DNA from: Acidimicrobiia bacterium
GTDB taxonomy: Bacteria > Actinomycetota > Acidimicrobiia > Acidimicrobiales > Acidimicrobilacustridaceae
Assembly (NCBI GenBank): GCA_018882825.1
Contig: VERC01000008.1
Span: forward strand, 1 to 20,101
Direction of reading: 5' to 3'
Length of the DNA stretch: 20,101 nucleotides
In this document: positions 9,616-16,793 of the stretch, piece after piece
How the letters are laid out: each line of letters opens with the position of its first letter
Numbering within the stretch: the first letter of the stretch is position 1
Position numbers and translations under genes: made by a program
The notes under the pieces: model-generated
Told to the model about the DNA's origin: nothing
The model's database searches: none
The model's input: the letters and a program-made list of their open reading frames with translations, nothing else

Positions 9616-10629
9616 TCAGGCGCCGACGGTCATGCGCACTCCGTCGACCTGGTCGAGCACACGACCGGCCAGACGACTGGCATGTTCCATCACCTGCTCG
9701 GCCTGCGGGATGCCGTGTTGGGCCAATCCGCACACCGGAGTGATGAGGGCGTTGGCGCGCAGGGCGATCGGGTCGCACGATTCGGCGGCGAGGTCGTCCC
9801 ACACTCGATTGAGTCGACGCCAAAGACGATCGACGCCGTCGCCGATCGGCCCGCCCGTCGGCACCGCGCCCCATGCGATCCATCCACCGCGCTCGAGCCA
9901 GTCACCGACGAGTCCGGCATGGCGCACGATGCGTTCGTCGACGGGAACCGAGAGGATGTCCGGTCCGGCGCCGAGGAGGAGGCGATAGTCCACCGCCGTG
10001 CAGCAGTGCAGTCCGGTGATGGCCATCGTCTCCACCGAGGCCAGGGACGCGGAGACGAGGTCGACACCCTCGGTGGGACCGATGGGGAATCCGTCCTCGG
10101 TCAGCGAACCCATTGCCGGTTCATCGAGGAAGACCACCACCTGGGCCTGCGGAACCCTGCGCAACACGTGTTCGACGAGGAGGCGCGCGCGGCGGCGCGT
10201 GGCCGCGCCCGCCAGTCGGAAGGCGACATCGACGTCGACACCGTTGGCCCACAGCGCCACTCCCAGGGTGACCGGTCCGGTGAGCGACACCTTCACCGGA
10301 CCGTCGCGATCGGCCACGGCGGTGAGGAAGGCGCGAAGTCCGACCCACGCGTCGCCGGCGAAGCCCTCGTCGTCGAACGGCGCATCGGGATCGAGGGCAC
10401 CGACGTCGATGTCGAGCGATCCGTCCTCACCGACGGCGATGCCGTGCAACCCACTGGCGCCCTGGGCGATCATCCCTTCGCGTCGCGACCGGGCTGGCAG
10501 CGCGGGTGCGCACGGCAGTCGCGGACCGTGCCGCAGCACGAACTCGACCGCATCCCCCGGATCACAATGCGGCAGGTGTCCGATGCCGCAGGCGAGTCCA
10601 CTCGGGAGGAGGGGTCCGGGGCGGTCCAT
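9616..10629 (-). CDS. MetE C-terminal-barrel protein (cobalamin-independent methionine synthase-like)
   Basis: 337 residues, equal to roughly the catalytic C-terminal barrel of MetE without its N-terminal half. The N-terminus has the family-like ACGIGHLPHCDPGDAV pattern. Zinc-ligand motifs are present: His208-x-Cys210 in GLHCC and Cys300 in TPVCGL, matching the HxC...C arrangement of MetE; the third ligand (Glu in MetE) is not obvious. Proteins of this type may transfer methyl groups from a corrinoid or another donor, or act on a different thiol; the substrate is unknown. I use the ATG at 10627-10629: upstream in-frame sequence runs antisense through the divergent gene, and a TACGGT lies 7 bases before this ATG. 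In Mycobacterium a similar protein sits beside ligA. It is the upstream neighbour of ligA. Confidence 0.85.
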   Translation of the reverse strand: MDRPGPLLPSGLACGIGHLPHCDPGDAVEFVLRHGPRLPCAPALPARSRREGMIAQGASGLHGIAVGEDGSLDIDVGALDPDAPFDDEGFAGDAWVGLRAFLTAVADRDGPVKVSLTGPVTLGVALWANGVDVDVAFRLAGAATRRRARLLVEHVLRRVPQAQVVVFLDEPAMGSLTEDGFPIGPTEGVDLVSASLASVETMAITGLHCCTAVDYRLLLGAGPDILSVPVDERIVRHAGLVGDWLERGGWIAWGAVPTGGPIGDGVDRLWRRLNRVWDDLAAESCDPIALRANALITPVCGLAQHGIPQAEQVMEHASRLAGRVLDQVDGVRMTVGA

Positions 10630-10642
10630 GGCGCGAACCGTA
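10630..10642 (-). promoter_or_regulatory. Putative near-leaderless -10 of the MetE-like gene
   Basis: TACGGT (10642-10637, minus strand), then 7 bases, then ATG. A GTGACA sequence (10668-10663) lies 20 bases further upstream, too far for a good -35. A GAGGGGG run overlaps upstream of the hexamer and would be outside the mRNA. Confidence 0.5.
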
Positions 10643-10703
10643 CCCCCTCGAAATGTGGCCTCTGTCACAGGTGTCGTCGTTGGAACGATCGGCCCGGATC
10701 TGT

Positions 10704-10717
10704 GAACCTCGGGCCCG
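10704..10717 (+). promoter_or_regulatory. Weak -10-like element of the 10718 membrane-protein gene
   Basis: GAACCT (10704-10709), then 8 bases (CGGGCCCG), then ATG; no Shine-Dalgarno. A2 and T6 are kept. TCACAG (10665-10670) and CTGTGA (10700-10705) form an inverted repeat with 29-base spacing that overlaps the hexamer and could be an operator. Both readings are tentative. Confidence 0.3.
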
Positions 10718-11644
10718 ATGACCTCCGACTCCGCACCTCCACCGTCCGACAGTGGGCGGGCGCGCCGGGTCGCCCGGTGGGCACCGGTCGTGGTGTGGCT
10801 CTCGTTGCCGCTGACCGCCGGTTCCACGTTCGGTGACGCGTTGGCCGACCGGTCGACGCCGGTGGCGATCGTGGCCGCCATCGGACTGTGGGCCGGATGG
10901 GCGGGTGGACTGGTGGCCGCGCTGGTGCCCAGCACCGCGTCACTGACCGCCGTGCGCATCGTGTTCCCCGCGGCACTCGTGGCCGCGGTGTGGGCTGCGA
11001 TCCTTTCCGACGACCCGACCGGCACGGCTGCCTCGATGGCGCTGGCCCTCACCTCGTCGGCCGCGGTGCTGTCGCTGTGGGCGATGGTGGGCGACGTGTA
11101 CGTCAACGGCTCGTCCTACGGCGACGAGCGTCGTTTTCCCCTGCGCCCGCCCGGTCCGGTGGTGCTGGGACCGCTCGAGGTGCTGTGGGCCGCGATGGTC
11201 GCCTCCACCTTCGCCGGACCATTGCTGTTGGCGGCACGCCAGTGGGTTCCGGGCGTCGCGCTCACCGTCATCGCCGTGGCCATCGACATGATCGGCGTGC
11301 GCGCCCTGCACCAGTTGTCGCGGCGGTGGCTCGTGTTCGTGCCGGCCGGGGTGGTGCTCGTCGATCGCAGCATGTTGCTGGAGGCGATGCTCACCCTGCG
11401 CCCGCGCATCGAATCGATGGGACTGGCCGCCGAGGACTCCGAGGCCGTCGACCTCAGTGCCGGTGCCATCGGCCTGCAGGTCGAACTGCGGCTGGATCGT
11501 CCGGGCGACATCGTGCGCACTCCCGCCCGTCGCGATCGCCATCTGTTGGTCGAGCCGATGGAGGTGAGCGCCGTGCGCTTCGCTCCGAGTCGTCCCGGTC
11601 AGGTGCTCGACGCCGCTCGGGCGCGACGCATCACCGTCGGGTGA
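10718..11644 (+). CDS. Six-helix membrane protein with cytosolic-type C-terminal domain, function unknown
   Basis: 308 residues, family not recognised. Hydrophobic segments at about 22-36, 48-70, 79-96, 104-125, 150-172 and 176-195 predict six helices. The segment between helices 4 and 5 is polar and proline-rich (GDERRFPLRPPGPVVLGPLE, about 135-154). After residue 200 a soluble region of about 108 residues follows, opening with RRWLVFVPAGVVLVDRSML and mixing short hydrophobic strands with acidic stretches, suggestive of a small beta domain at the membrane face. An N-terminal Ser/Pro tail precedes helix 1. It is divergent from the MetE-like gene (88-base gap), and its last 14 bases overlap the 3' end of mnmA on the other strand. 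Codon choice and GC match the neighbours, so transfer is not indicated. Confidence 0.8.
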   Translation: MTSDSAPPPSDSGRARRVARWAPVVVWLSLPLTAGSTFGDALADRSTPVAIVAAIGLWAGWAGGLVAALVPSTASLTAVRIVFPAALVAAVWAAILSDDPTGTAASMALALTSSAAVLSLWAMVGDVYVNGSSYGDERRFPLRPPGPVVLGPLEVLWAAMVASTFAGPLLLAARQWVPGVALTVIAVAIDMIGVRALHQLSRRWLVFVPAGVVLVDRSMLLEAMLTLRPRIESMGLAAEDSEAVDLSAGAIGLQVELRLDRPGDIVRTPARRDRHLLVEPMEVSAVRFAPSRPGQVLDAARARRITVG

Positions 11645-12695
11645 CGATCCCGCCGCCGAGCACCACCTCGCCGGCGTAGACCACGACGCTCTGTCCGGGC
11701 GCCACGCGCCGCGTCGGCCGGGCCCAGCTGACGTCGACACCTCCGTCGACGGCGGCGATGGATGCGATGGGGACGACGGCGCCATGGGCGCTGGTCTGGC
11801 CCACGAGACCTTCGGCCGCCAGTGCCTGAGCGCGAGCCGCAGCATCGACCCAGATCACCGAGTCCAGCCGCTCGCCGTCGACATCGAGTTCACCGACCTC
11901 GCCCACGCGTATCCGGCGTCCGGGGACGTCCACCTCCACCGCGTACCGCGCCCGACCATCGATCCCCACACCCAGTCCGCGGCGCTGACCGATGGTGACG
12001 AGTTCGACGGCCTCGACACCACCCAGTCGGTTGCCCTCGGCATCGACCACCTCGGCGGGATGCAGGGGAATGCGGTCACCGAGGAACGTGGATCGACCAC
12101 CGTCGGAGCGGGCGATGAAGCACACGTCCTGACTGTCGGGCTTGGTGGCGGTGCGCAGTCCGAGGGCCGTCGCCCGGGCCCGGACCTCGTCCTTGGTCAT
12201 CTCGCCGATGGGCAGCAGCAGGCGTTCGAGACAGGTCGCGTCCAGCATGTGTAGGACATAGGACTGATCCTTGGCCCGATCGGCGGCGCGGGCCAGGCGC
12301 GGACCCGATGCGGTGCGCTCGATGCGGGCGTGGTGTCCGGTGGCGATGGCATCGAAACCGAGGGCGAGGGCCCGATCGAGCAGACGCGAGAACTTCAGAT
12401 GACGGTTGCACTCGATGCACGGATTGGGGGTGAGTCCACGAACGTGATCGTCGACATAGGGACCGACCACCTGCCGATCGAAGTCCTCGGAGAAGTTGAA
12501 CACGAGATGTTCGACGTCGAGCTGCTGGGCCACCCGTCGCGCGTCATCGACATCGCTGACCGAACAGCATCCGGAGTCGGACGGTCCGCCCCACAGACGC
12601 ATGGTCACGCCCACCACTTCGTGCCCCTCGTCGCGCAGGAGCGCGGCCGCCACCGACGAGTCCACACCGCCCGACATGGCCACCAGGACGCGCAC
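11631..12695 (-). CDS. mnmA: tRNA-specific 2-thiouridylase
   Basis: Installs sulfur at C2 of the wobble uridine (U34) of tRNA Lys, Glu and Gln, using ATP and a persulfide relayed from a cysteine desulfurase. The 354 residues show the PP-loop SGGVDSS (8-14), the first catalytic cysteine in NPCIECN (Cys93, with Cys96), and the second in DSQDVCFI (Cys192), then the insert and C-terminal beta barrel ending GGGIV. The start is the GTG at 12693-12695, two bases after the cysteine desulfurase stop; a longer reading to 12875 lies inside that gene and is rejected. A GGCGG 9 bases upstream is a weak Shine-Dalgarno. Direct succession after its sulfur donor makes a thiolation operon. The 3' end overlaps the convergent membrane gene by 14 bases. 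Confidence 0.97.
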   Translation of the reverse strand: MRVLVAMSGGVDSSVAAALLRDEGHEVVGVTMRLWGGPSDSGCCSVSDVDDARRVAQQLDVEHLVFNFSEDFDRQVVGPYVDDHVRGLTPNPCIECNRHLKFSRLLDRALALGFDAIATGHHARIERTASGPRLARAADRAKDQSYVLHMLDATCLERLLLPIGEMTKDEVRARATALGLRTATKPDSQDVCFIARSDGGRSTFLGDRIPLHPAEVVDAEGNRLGGVEAVELVTIGQRRGLGVGIDGRARYAVEVDVPGRRIRVGEVGELDVDGERLDSVIWVDAAARAQALAAEGLVGQTSAHGAVVPIASIAAVDGGVDVSWARPTRRVAPGQSVVVYAGEVVLGGGIVTRR

Positions 12696-12697
12696 GG

Positions 12698-13831
12698 TCA
12701 GAGACCGCCGTTGCGGAGTCGTTCGACCGCGGCGGGCACGACGACCAAGGCGTCGTCGATGTCGCTCGCCGTCGTCGTGTGGCCGAGCGAGAGTCGCAGT
12801 GAGCCCCGGGCCAGCTCGGCATCGATGCCCATGGCGGCGAGCACGTGCGACGACTGCAACGCGCCGCTGGCACACGAGGAAGCGGCCGAGGCCGACACAT
12901 CCTCACGTTCGAGCAGGTAGAGCAACGCCTCCGACTCCACGCCGGGGATGCAGACATGGGCGATACCGGCCACACGATCGGACCGGTCGGGCCCGAGGGT
13001 GTCGATCACGCCGTCGATGCGATCGAGGAGTCCGTCGAGCAGACGGTCGCGCAGCGCACCGATGCGTGCGATCTCGACTTCGCGTTCGACCGCCGTGCAC
13101 CGGGCGGCGACGACCATGGCCACGATGCCGGCGACGTTCTGGGTGCCCGATCGCCGCTCGCGCTCCTGTCCGCCACCGAGAAGTTGTGCTCGCAGGGGCA
13201 CGCCGGATCGCACGATGAGCGCACCCACGCCCTTGGGGCCACCGAACTTGTGCGCGCTCAGACTGAACGAGTCGACCGGGGCGCACACGCGGGCCACGTC
13301 TGTCCAGCAGAAGGCCTGGACGGCGTCGGAGTGCAACACCGCACCGGGCGCGGCCGCGCGCACCACGTCGGCCAGCTCGGCGAGCGGCTGGATGAGCCCG
13401 GTCTCGTTGTTGACGGCCATGATCGACACCATCCGTACCGGACCGTGGTCGATCACCCGACGCAACTCGTCGACCATCACCCGGCCGCGCCGATCGACGG
13501 CGACCACCCGGCCGTCGATCGACGCGACGGGATCGAGCACGGCGTGATGCTCGATGGCACTGCACACCGCGACGCCGTCACCGGAACCGAGACCGAACAC
13601 GGCGAGGTTGTCCGACTCGGTGCCGCCACTGGTGAACACCACGTCACCCGGCGCGCACCCGACGAGGGACGCCAGTTCCTCGCGGGCCTCGTCGACGGCC
13701 CGACGGGCGTCGCGGGCCCGCCGATGGGCTCCGGACGGATTGGCGAACCGATCGGAGAGGAAGGGCAGCATCGCCTCGACCGACTCGGGACGCATGGGCC
13801 CGGTGGCCGCGTGATCGAGATAGGCGGGCAT
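12698..13831 (-). CDS. Cysteine desulfurase (NifS/IscS class V aminotransferase)
   Basis: PLP enzyme that converts cysteine to alanine and an enzyme-bound persulfide. The 377 residues show YLDHAATGPM at the N-terminus, the TSGGTESDN PLP-phosphate loop (67-75), SAIEHHAV with His95/His96, SDAVQ with Asp169, the Schiff-base lysine in LSAHKFGGPKG (Lys195), RSGTQN (227-232), and the persulfide cysteine in SSCASG (Cys320). It is followed two bases later by mnmA, so its clearest job is supplying sulfur for tRNA 2-thiolation; it may also feed Fe-S assembly, since an Nfu-type protein is encoded nearby. The ATG (13829-13831) has TACCCT 6 bases upstream. I leave the symbol empty because IscS, NifS and other paralogues cannot be told apart here. 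Confidence 0.95.
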   Translation of the reverse strand: MPAYLDHAATGPMRPESVEAMLPFLSDRFANPSGAHRRARDARRAVDEAREELASLVGCAPGDVVFTSGGTESDNLAVFGLGSGDGVAVCSAIEHHAVLDPVASIDGRVVAVDRRGRVMVDELRRVIDHGPVRMVSIMAVNNETGLIQPLAELADVVRAAAPGAVLHSDAVQAFCWTDVARVCAPVDSFSLSAHKFGGPKGVGALIVRSGVPLRAQLLGGGQERERRSGTQNVAGIVAMVVAARCTAVEREVEIARIGALRDRLLDGLLDRIDGVIDTLGPDRSDRVAGIAHVCIPGVESEALLYLLEREDVSASAASSCASGALQSSHVLAAMGIDAELARGSLRLSLGHTTTASDIDDALVVVPAAVERLRNGGL

Positions 13832-13843
13832 CTCCGCAGGGTA
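13832..13843 (-). promoter_or_regulatory. Putative leaderless -10 of the cysteine desulfurase-mnmA operon
   Basis: TACCCT (13843-13838, minus strand), then GCGGAG (6 bases), then ATG. GCGGAG abuts the start codon, too close to serve as a Shine-Dalgarno. The divergent -10 for the methyltransferase begins 30 bases away. Confidence 0.65.
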
Positions 13844-13872
13844 CCGGGGCCGCTCCTGCGCACCCGGCGGGG

Positions 13873-13884
13873 CAGACTCCGCCG
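13873..13884 (+). promoter_or_regulatory. Putative leaderless -10 of the methyltransferase gene
   Basis: CAGACT (13873-13878), then CCGCCG (6 bases), then ATG. Same CAGACT hexamer and spacing as before the gene at 6391. Confidence 0.55.
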
Positions 13885-14637
13885 ATGCACACCGACCGCC
13901 CCGATCCGGGGCGCTACGGGCGGTCCTTCGCCGACGTCTACGACGAGTGGTACGCCGACGCGTTCGACACCGAAGGGGCGGTGGCGGCCATCGTCGACCT
14001 GGCCGCCGGTGCGCCGGTGCTCGAGTTGGGGGCGGGCACGGGACGACTGGCCATCCCCCTGGCGGCCACCGGCCTCGAGGTCGTCGCCCTCGACGCCTCG
14101 ATCGAGATGCTCGACCGCCTGCAGATCAACGACCGAGCCGGGCTGGTCGAGCCGGTGTGGGCCGACATGACATCGTTCGCCGCCGCCCTGCCCGACCGCA
14201 GGTTCGGTGTCGTGGTGTGCGCCTTCAACACGATCCTGAACCTCGCCGACGATGCGGCGATCGCCGCCTGCCTCGCCGATGTCGCCGCCGTGCTTCGACC
14301 CGGTGGCGTCATGGTGATCGAGGCCATCGTTCCGGCCGATCCGGCCGACGTCCCGATCTGGTCACTGACCCCGGCGCAGGTGCGCACCGACTCGGTGGTG
14401 TTCGTGGAGACGCACGTCGACACGACGACGGGTCGCCTCGAGGGCCGACACGTGGAGATCGCGAACGGAGTGGTGCGGACCCGACCGTGGTCGATCGTGT
14501 TGTGCGGACCGGAGCGACTCGACGAGGCAGCGACCTCGGCCGGACTGGTTCGACGCGACCGGTGGAACGACTGGTCGGGCCGCGGGTTCGACGACGCATC
14601 GACGATGCACGTGTCGATCTACACCACAGGGCCGTAG
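13885..14637 (+). CDS. Class I SAM-dependent methyltransferase, substrate unknown
   Basis: 250 residues with a Rossmann methyltransferase fold. Motif I is VLELGAGTGRLAIPLA (45-60), the acidic end of strand 2 is Asp70 in VVALDASIEML, motif II/III is a WADM...FAAALPDRRFGVVVCAFNTILNL block (about 92-120), and LRPGGVMVIEAIVP (137-150) is the strand 5 region. The N-terminal YDEWY (19-23) resembles small-molecule methyltransferases acting on diffuse substrates. The C-terminal half (VFVETHVDTTTGRLEGRHVE) is a beta insert typical of this group. Nothing in the motifs identifies the acceptor. It is divergent from the cysteine desulfurase gene and followed 9 bases later by an SRPBCC gene. It is the only gene in the window whose TAG stop I could confirm; that TAG also forms part of the next gene's -10. 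Confidence 0.9.
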   Translation: MHTDRPDPGRYGRSFADVYDEWYADAFDTEGAVAAIVDLAAGAPVLELGAGTGRLAIPLAATGLEVVALDASIEMLDRLQINDRAGLVEPVWADMTSFAAALPDRRFGVVVCAFNTILNLADDAAIAACLADVAAVLRPGGVMVIEAIVPADPADVPIWSLTPAQVRTDSVVFVETHVDTTTGRLEGRHVEIANGVVRTRPWSIVLCGPERLDEAATSAGLVRRDRWNDWSGRGFDDASTMHVSIYTTGP

Positions 14638-14646
14638 CCTCGGGGC
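14635..14646 (+). promoter_or_regulatory. Putative leaderless -10 of the SRPBCC gene, built on the upstream stop codon
   Basis: TAGCCT (14635-14640), then CGGGGC (6 bases), then ATG at 14647. Its first three bases are the TAG stop of the methyltransferase gene. The 6-base spacer CGGGGC is identical to that before the Nfu gene. Confidence 0.6.
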
Positions 14647-15096
14647 ATGGCGACCATCCGTGTGTCAACCGTCCTCGATGCCACACCCGAGCAGGTGTGG
14701 GACTCCGTCGAGGACATCTCCAGTCATGTCGAGTGGATGCACGATGCCGTCGCCATCCGTTTCACGTCCACGTCGACCTCGGGAGTGGGCACGACGTTCG
14801 ACTGTGACACCAAGGTCGGCCCGTTCCGACTGACCGATCGCATGGAGATCACGGCGTGGGATCCGCCGCGCACGATGGGTGTCCGCCATGTCGGCATGGT
14901 CACCGGTACCGGCGAGTTCACCATCGATCCGGTGGGCACCGACCGGTCGGGGTTCACCTGGCGCGAACGCCTGGTGTTCCCGTGGTGGATGGGCGGACCG
15001 ATCGGCGCCTTCTTCGGTGGGTTCGTGCTCCGTCTGGTGTGGAAGCGGAACCTGAAGGGTCTGCAGCGGATCGTCGCCTCACGTCACGGAGCGTGA
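14647..15096 (+). CDS. SRPBCC-fold protein (polyketide cyclase/dehydrase-like)
   Basis: 149 residues with the START/SRPBCC pattern: an opening strand ATIRVSTVLDATPEQVWDSV (about 2-21) leading into helix 1, VEWMHDAVAIRF, GVGTTFDCDTKVGPF (strands), MEITAWDPPRTMGVRHVG, a FTWRERLVFPWW strand, and an amphipathic C-terminal helix with the VWKRNLKGLQRIV pattern. These are small hydrophobic-ligand-binding proteins; ligand and reaction are unknown. The methyltransferase upstream (9 bases) could be a functional partner or only a neighbour, since a -10-like hexamer is present. The last 18 bases overlap the 3' end of the rhomboid gene on the other strand. Confidence 0.88.
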   Translation: MATIRVSTVLDATPEQVWDSVEDISSHVEWMHDAVAIRFTSTSTSGVGTTFDCDTKVGPFRLTDRMEITAWDPPRTMGVRHVGMVTGTGEFTIDPVGTDRSGFTWRERLVFPWWMGGPIGAFFGGFVLRLVWKRNLKGLQRIVASRHGA

Positions 15097-15963
15097 CGCC
15101 ACCTCCATGCACCCGAACCACAACACGGCGGTGATGGCCAGGCACGACAACGTGCCCACCCATGGCGACCGCACTGCGCTGTCGAGTGCGAACACCAGCG
15201 CGCCCACGACGACGCCGGCGACGAGGCCGGCCACATGGGCGCCGATGGCGATCCCGGGGACGGCGAAGGTCAACAGCAGGTTGATGAGCACGAGTCCACC
15301 GATGCCGTTGCGCCACACGTCGATCCCCGACCGCCGTTGGGCGATGACGGCCGCACCCATGAGACCGAACACCGCGCCCGACGCGCCCACCGCCCCGGCC
15401 GAGGGCGACACCACGAGCGAACCGAACGATCCGGCCACCAGGCAGGCCAGGTAGAGCGCGGCGAAGCGGGCCCGACCGAGCAGTGGCTCGAGCTGCGAGC
15501 CGAGGAGCCAGAGCAGCAGCATGTTCATGCCCAGGTGGAACAGTCCGGCGTGCAGGAAGCCGCCGGTCACGATCCGCCACCACTCCCCCTGCGCCACACC
15601 GATGGGCTCCACGAGCACCAGACCACCGGCGCGTTCGTAGAGCACGCCGAACCCGATCGTCATGCCTCGGTCGGTGGCGGTGCCTCCACCGTTCCACACC
15701 GTGCCGCCGGTGACGAGGACGGCGAGGAACCCGACGACGTTGAGCGCGATGAGGGCGATGGTGACCACTGGACGGTCGGCGCGCAGGTCACGGAACCGCA
15801 CGACGGGCGACCGTCGTGCGGCGCCCCGGACACACTCGGGACAATGGAACCCGACGGAGGCCTGCGACATGCACGATGGACATATGGGACGGCCGCAGCG
15901 CTGACAACGCACTCCGGCCCGTCGGTCGGCGTGCCGGTAGCACTGGTCCATCGGCGCAGTCAT
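15079..15963 (-). CDS. Rhomboid family intramembrane serine protease with N-terminal B-box-like zinc finger
   Basis: 294 residues. The N-terminus (about 8-44) carries Cys8, His11, Cys20, Cys23, Cys28, Cys31, His40, Cys41 and Cys44, a B-box-like zinc-binding pattern common on actinobacterial rhomboids. The membrane core has FLHAGLFHLGMNMLLLW (137-152, with the conserved HxxxxHxxxN), catalytic Ser195 in GASGAVFG, and catalytic His243 in GAHVAGLVAG, with helices at about 67-86, 145-160, 168-185, 197-208, 222-238, 241-260 and 270-286. It cleaves membrane proteins within or near the bilayer; substrates unknown. The ATG overlaps the enoyl-CoA hydratase stop as ATGA and has no good Shine-Dalgarno, so it is translationally coupled. 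An interesting cofactor-free pair with a fatty-acid enzyme, though likely incidental. Confidence 0.95.
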   Translation of the reverse strand: MTAPMDQCYRHADRRAGVRCQRCGRPICPSCMSQASVGFHCPECVRGAARRSPVVRFRDLRADRPVVTIALIALNVVGFLAVLVTGGTVWNGGGTATDRGMTIGFGVLYERAGGLVLVEPIGVAQGEWWRIVTGGFLHAGLFHLGMNMLLLWLLGSQLEPLLGRARFAALYLACLVAGSFGSLVVSPSAGAVGASGAVFGLMGAAVIAQRRSGIDVWRNGIGGLVLINLLLTFAVPGIAIGAHVAGLVAGVVVGALVFALDSAVRSPWVGTLSCLAITAVLWFGCMEVASRSVT

Positions 15964-16742
15964 CGGCCGGTGAACACCGCCTTGCCCGGTCCGTTCTCCA
16001 GGAACGACGTCACGCCGAGGCGGGCGTCGTCGGTGGCGAACACCTCGGCGAACCCGTCCTGTTCGAGTTCGAGACCGACGGCCAGCGTGGTGTCCAGTCC
16101 GGCATCGATCACCCGCTTGGCGATGGCGTGGGCCTGCACCGGTCCGGCGGCATAGGACGCGGCCAGTTCCCTCACCCGGGAGTCGAACGAGGCCGCGTCG
16201 ACGACCTCGTCGACCAGTCCGATGCGGTACGCCTCGTCGGCGGTGACGTTGCGCCCCGACAGCACGAGATCCTTGGCCCGGGAGGGACCGACCAGCCGAG
16301 CCAGTCGTTGCGTGCCACCGCCGCCCGGGATGATGCCGAGCAGGATCTCGGGTTGGCCGAACCGGGCCGTCGATGACGCGATGCGCAGGTCACAGGCGAG
16401 GGCCAGCTCGCATCCGCCCCCGAGGGCGGGCCCGGACACCGCGGCGATGACCATGCGGGGGATGGCGGCCACCGCACCCAGCGCATCGACGAAAAGTCGG
16501 CCGATGCGGCGGGCCTCGTCCGGCCCGCCGAACTCGGAGATGTCGGCCCCGGCGGCGAAGATCCGCTCGCTCCCGGTCACCACCACCGCTCCGGGTGGAT
16601 CGGAGTGGAGTTCGCCGGCGATGGCGTGCAGTCGCTCCAGCACGGCGATGGACAACGAGTTGACCTTGCCGTTGCGCAGGCGCACCCAGGCGACGCCGTC
16701 ATCGGTCCGTTCCAACTCGACGAGATCGGGGGCGTCGGACAT
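15960..16742 (-). CDS. Enoyl-CoA hydratase/isomerase (crotonase) family protein
   Basis: 260 residues with a full crotonase core. The oxyanion-hole loop is FAAGADISEF (62-71) and the second is GPALGGGCELALACD (104-118). Glu112 and Glu132 (in QPEILLGIIPGGGGTQRL) are exactly 20 residues apart, as are the catalytic Glu144/Glu164 of rat mitochondrial enoyl-CoA hydratase, so hydratase activity on trans-2-enoyl-CoA is plausible. The C-terminal helix region has FLENGPGKAVFTGR at its end; family members usually close with a similar FxxxRxPxFxGR. The substrate chain length is unknown. The ATG is preceded by TAGGGT at 6 bases. It is first in a two-gene unit with the rhomboid gene (ATGA overlap) and 51 bases downstream of the secreted-protein gene. 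Confidence 0.95.
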   Translation of the reverse strand: MSDAPDLVELERTDDGVAWVRLRNGKVNSLSIAVLERLHAIAGELHSDPPGAVVVTGSERIFAAGADISEFGGPDEARRIGRLFVDALGAVAAIPRMVIAAVSGPALGGGCELALACDLRIASSTARFGQPEILLGIIPGGGGTQRLARLVGPSRAKDLVLSGRNVTADEAYRIGLVDEVVDAASFDSRVRELAASYAAGPVQAHAIAKRVIDAGLDTTLAVGLELEQDGFAEVFATDDARLGVTSFLENGPGKAVFTGR

Positions 16743-16754
16743 GGCCCGACCCTA
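16743..16754 (-). promoter_or_regulatory. Putative leaderless -10 of the enoyl-CoA hydratase gene
   Basis: TAGGGT (16754-16749, minus strand), then CGGGCC (6 bases), then ATG. Confidence 0.65.
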
Positions 16755-16793
16755 CCGGGTGACCACTGTGGGCCGACCGCCGTCCGATGTCGC

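Noticed and set aside
9616..11106. Longer form of the MetE-like protein starting at 11106
   Set aside because: The extra N-terminus is the antisense of the membrane-protein gene, is Ala/Thr-rich without family similarity, and skips the TACGGT element at the ATG at 10629.
11631..12875. 414-codon form of mnmA
   Set aside because: The extra 60 codons lie within the cysteine desulfurase gene and are Arg-rich; the family N-terminus starts at the GTG at 12695.
12845..14170. 441-codon plus-strand open frame over the cysteine desulfurase and methyltransferase genes
   Set aside because: Antisense to the desulfurase and out of frame with the methyltransferase; no family motifs.
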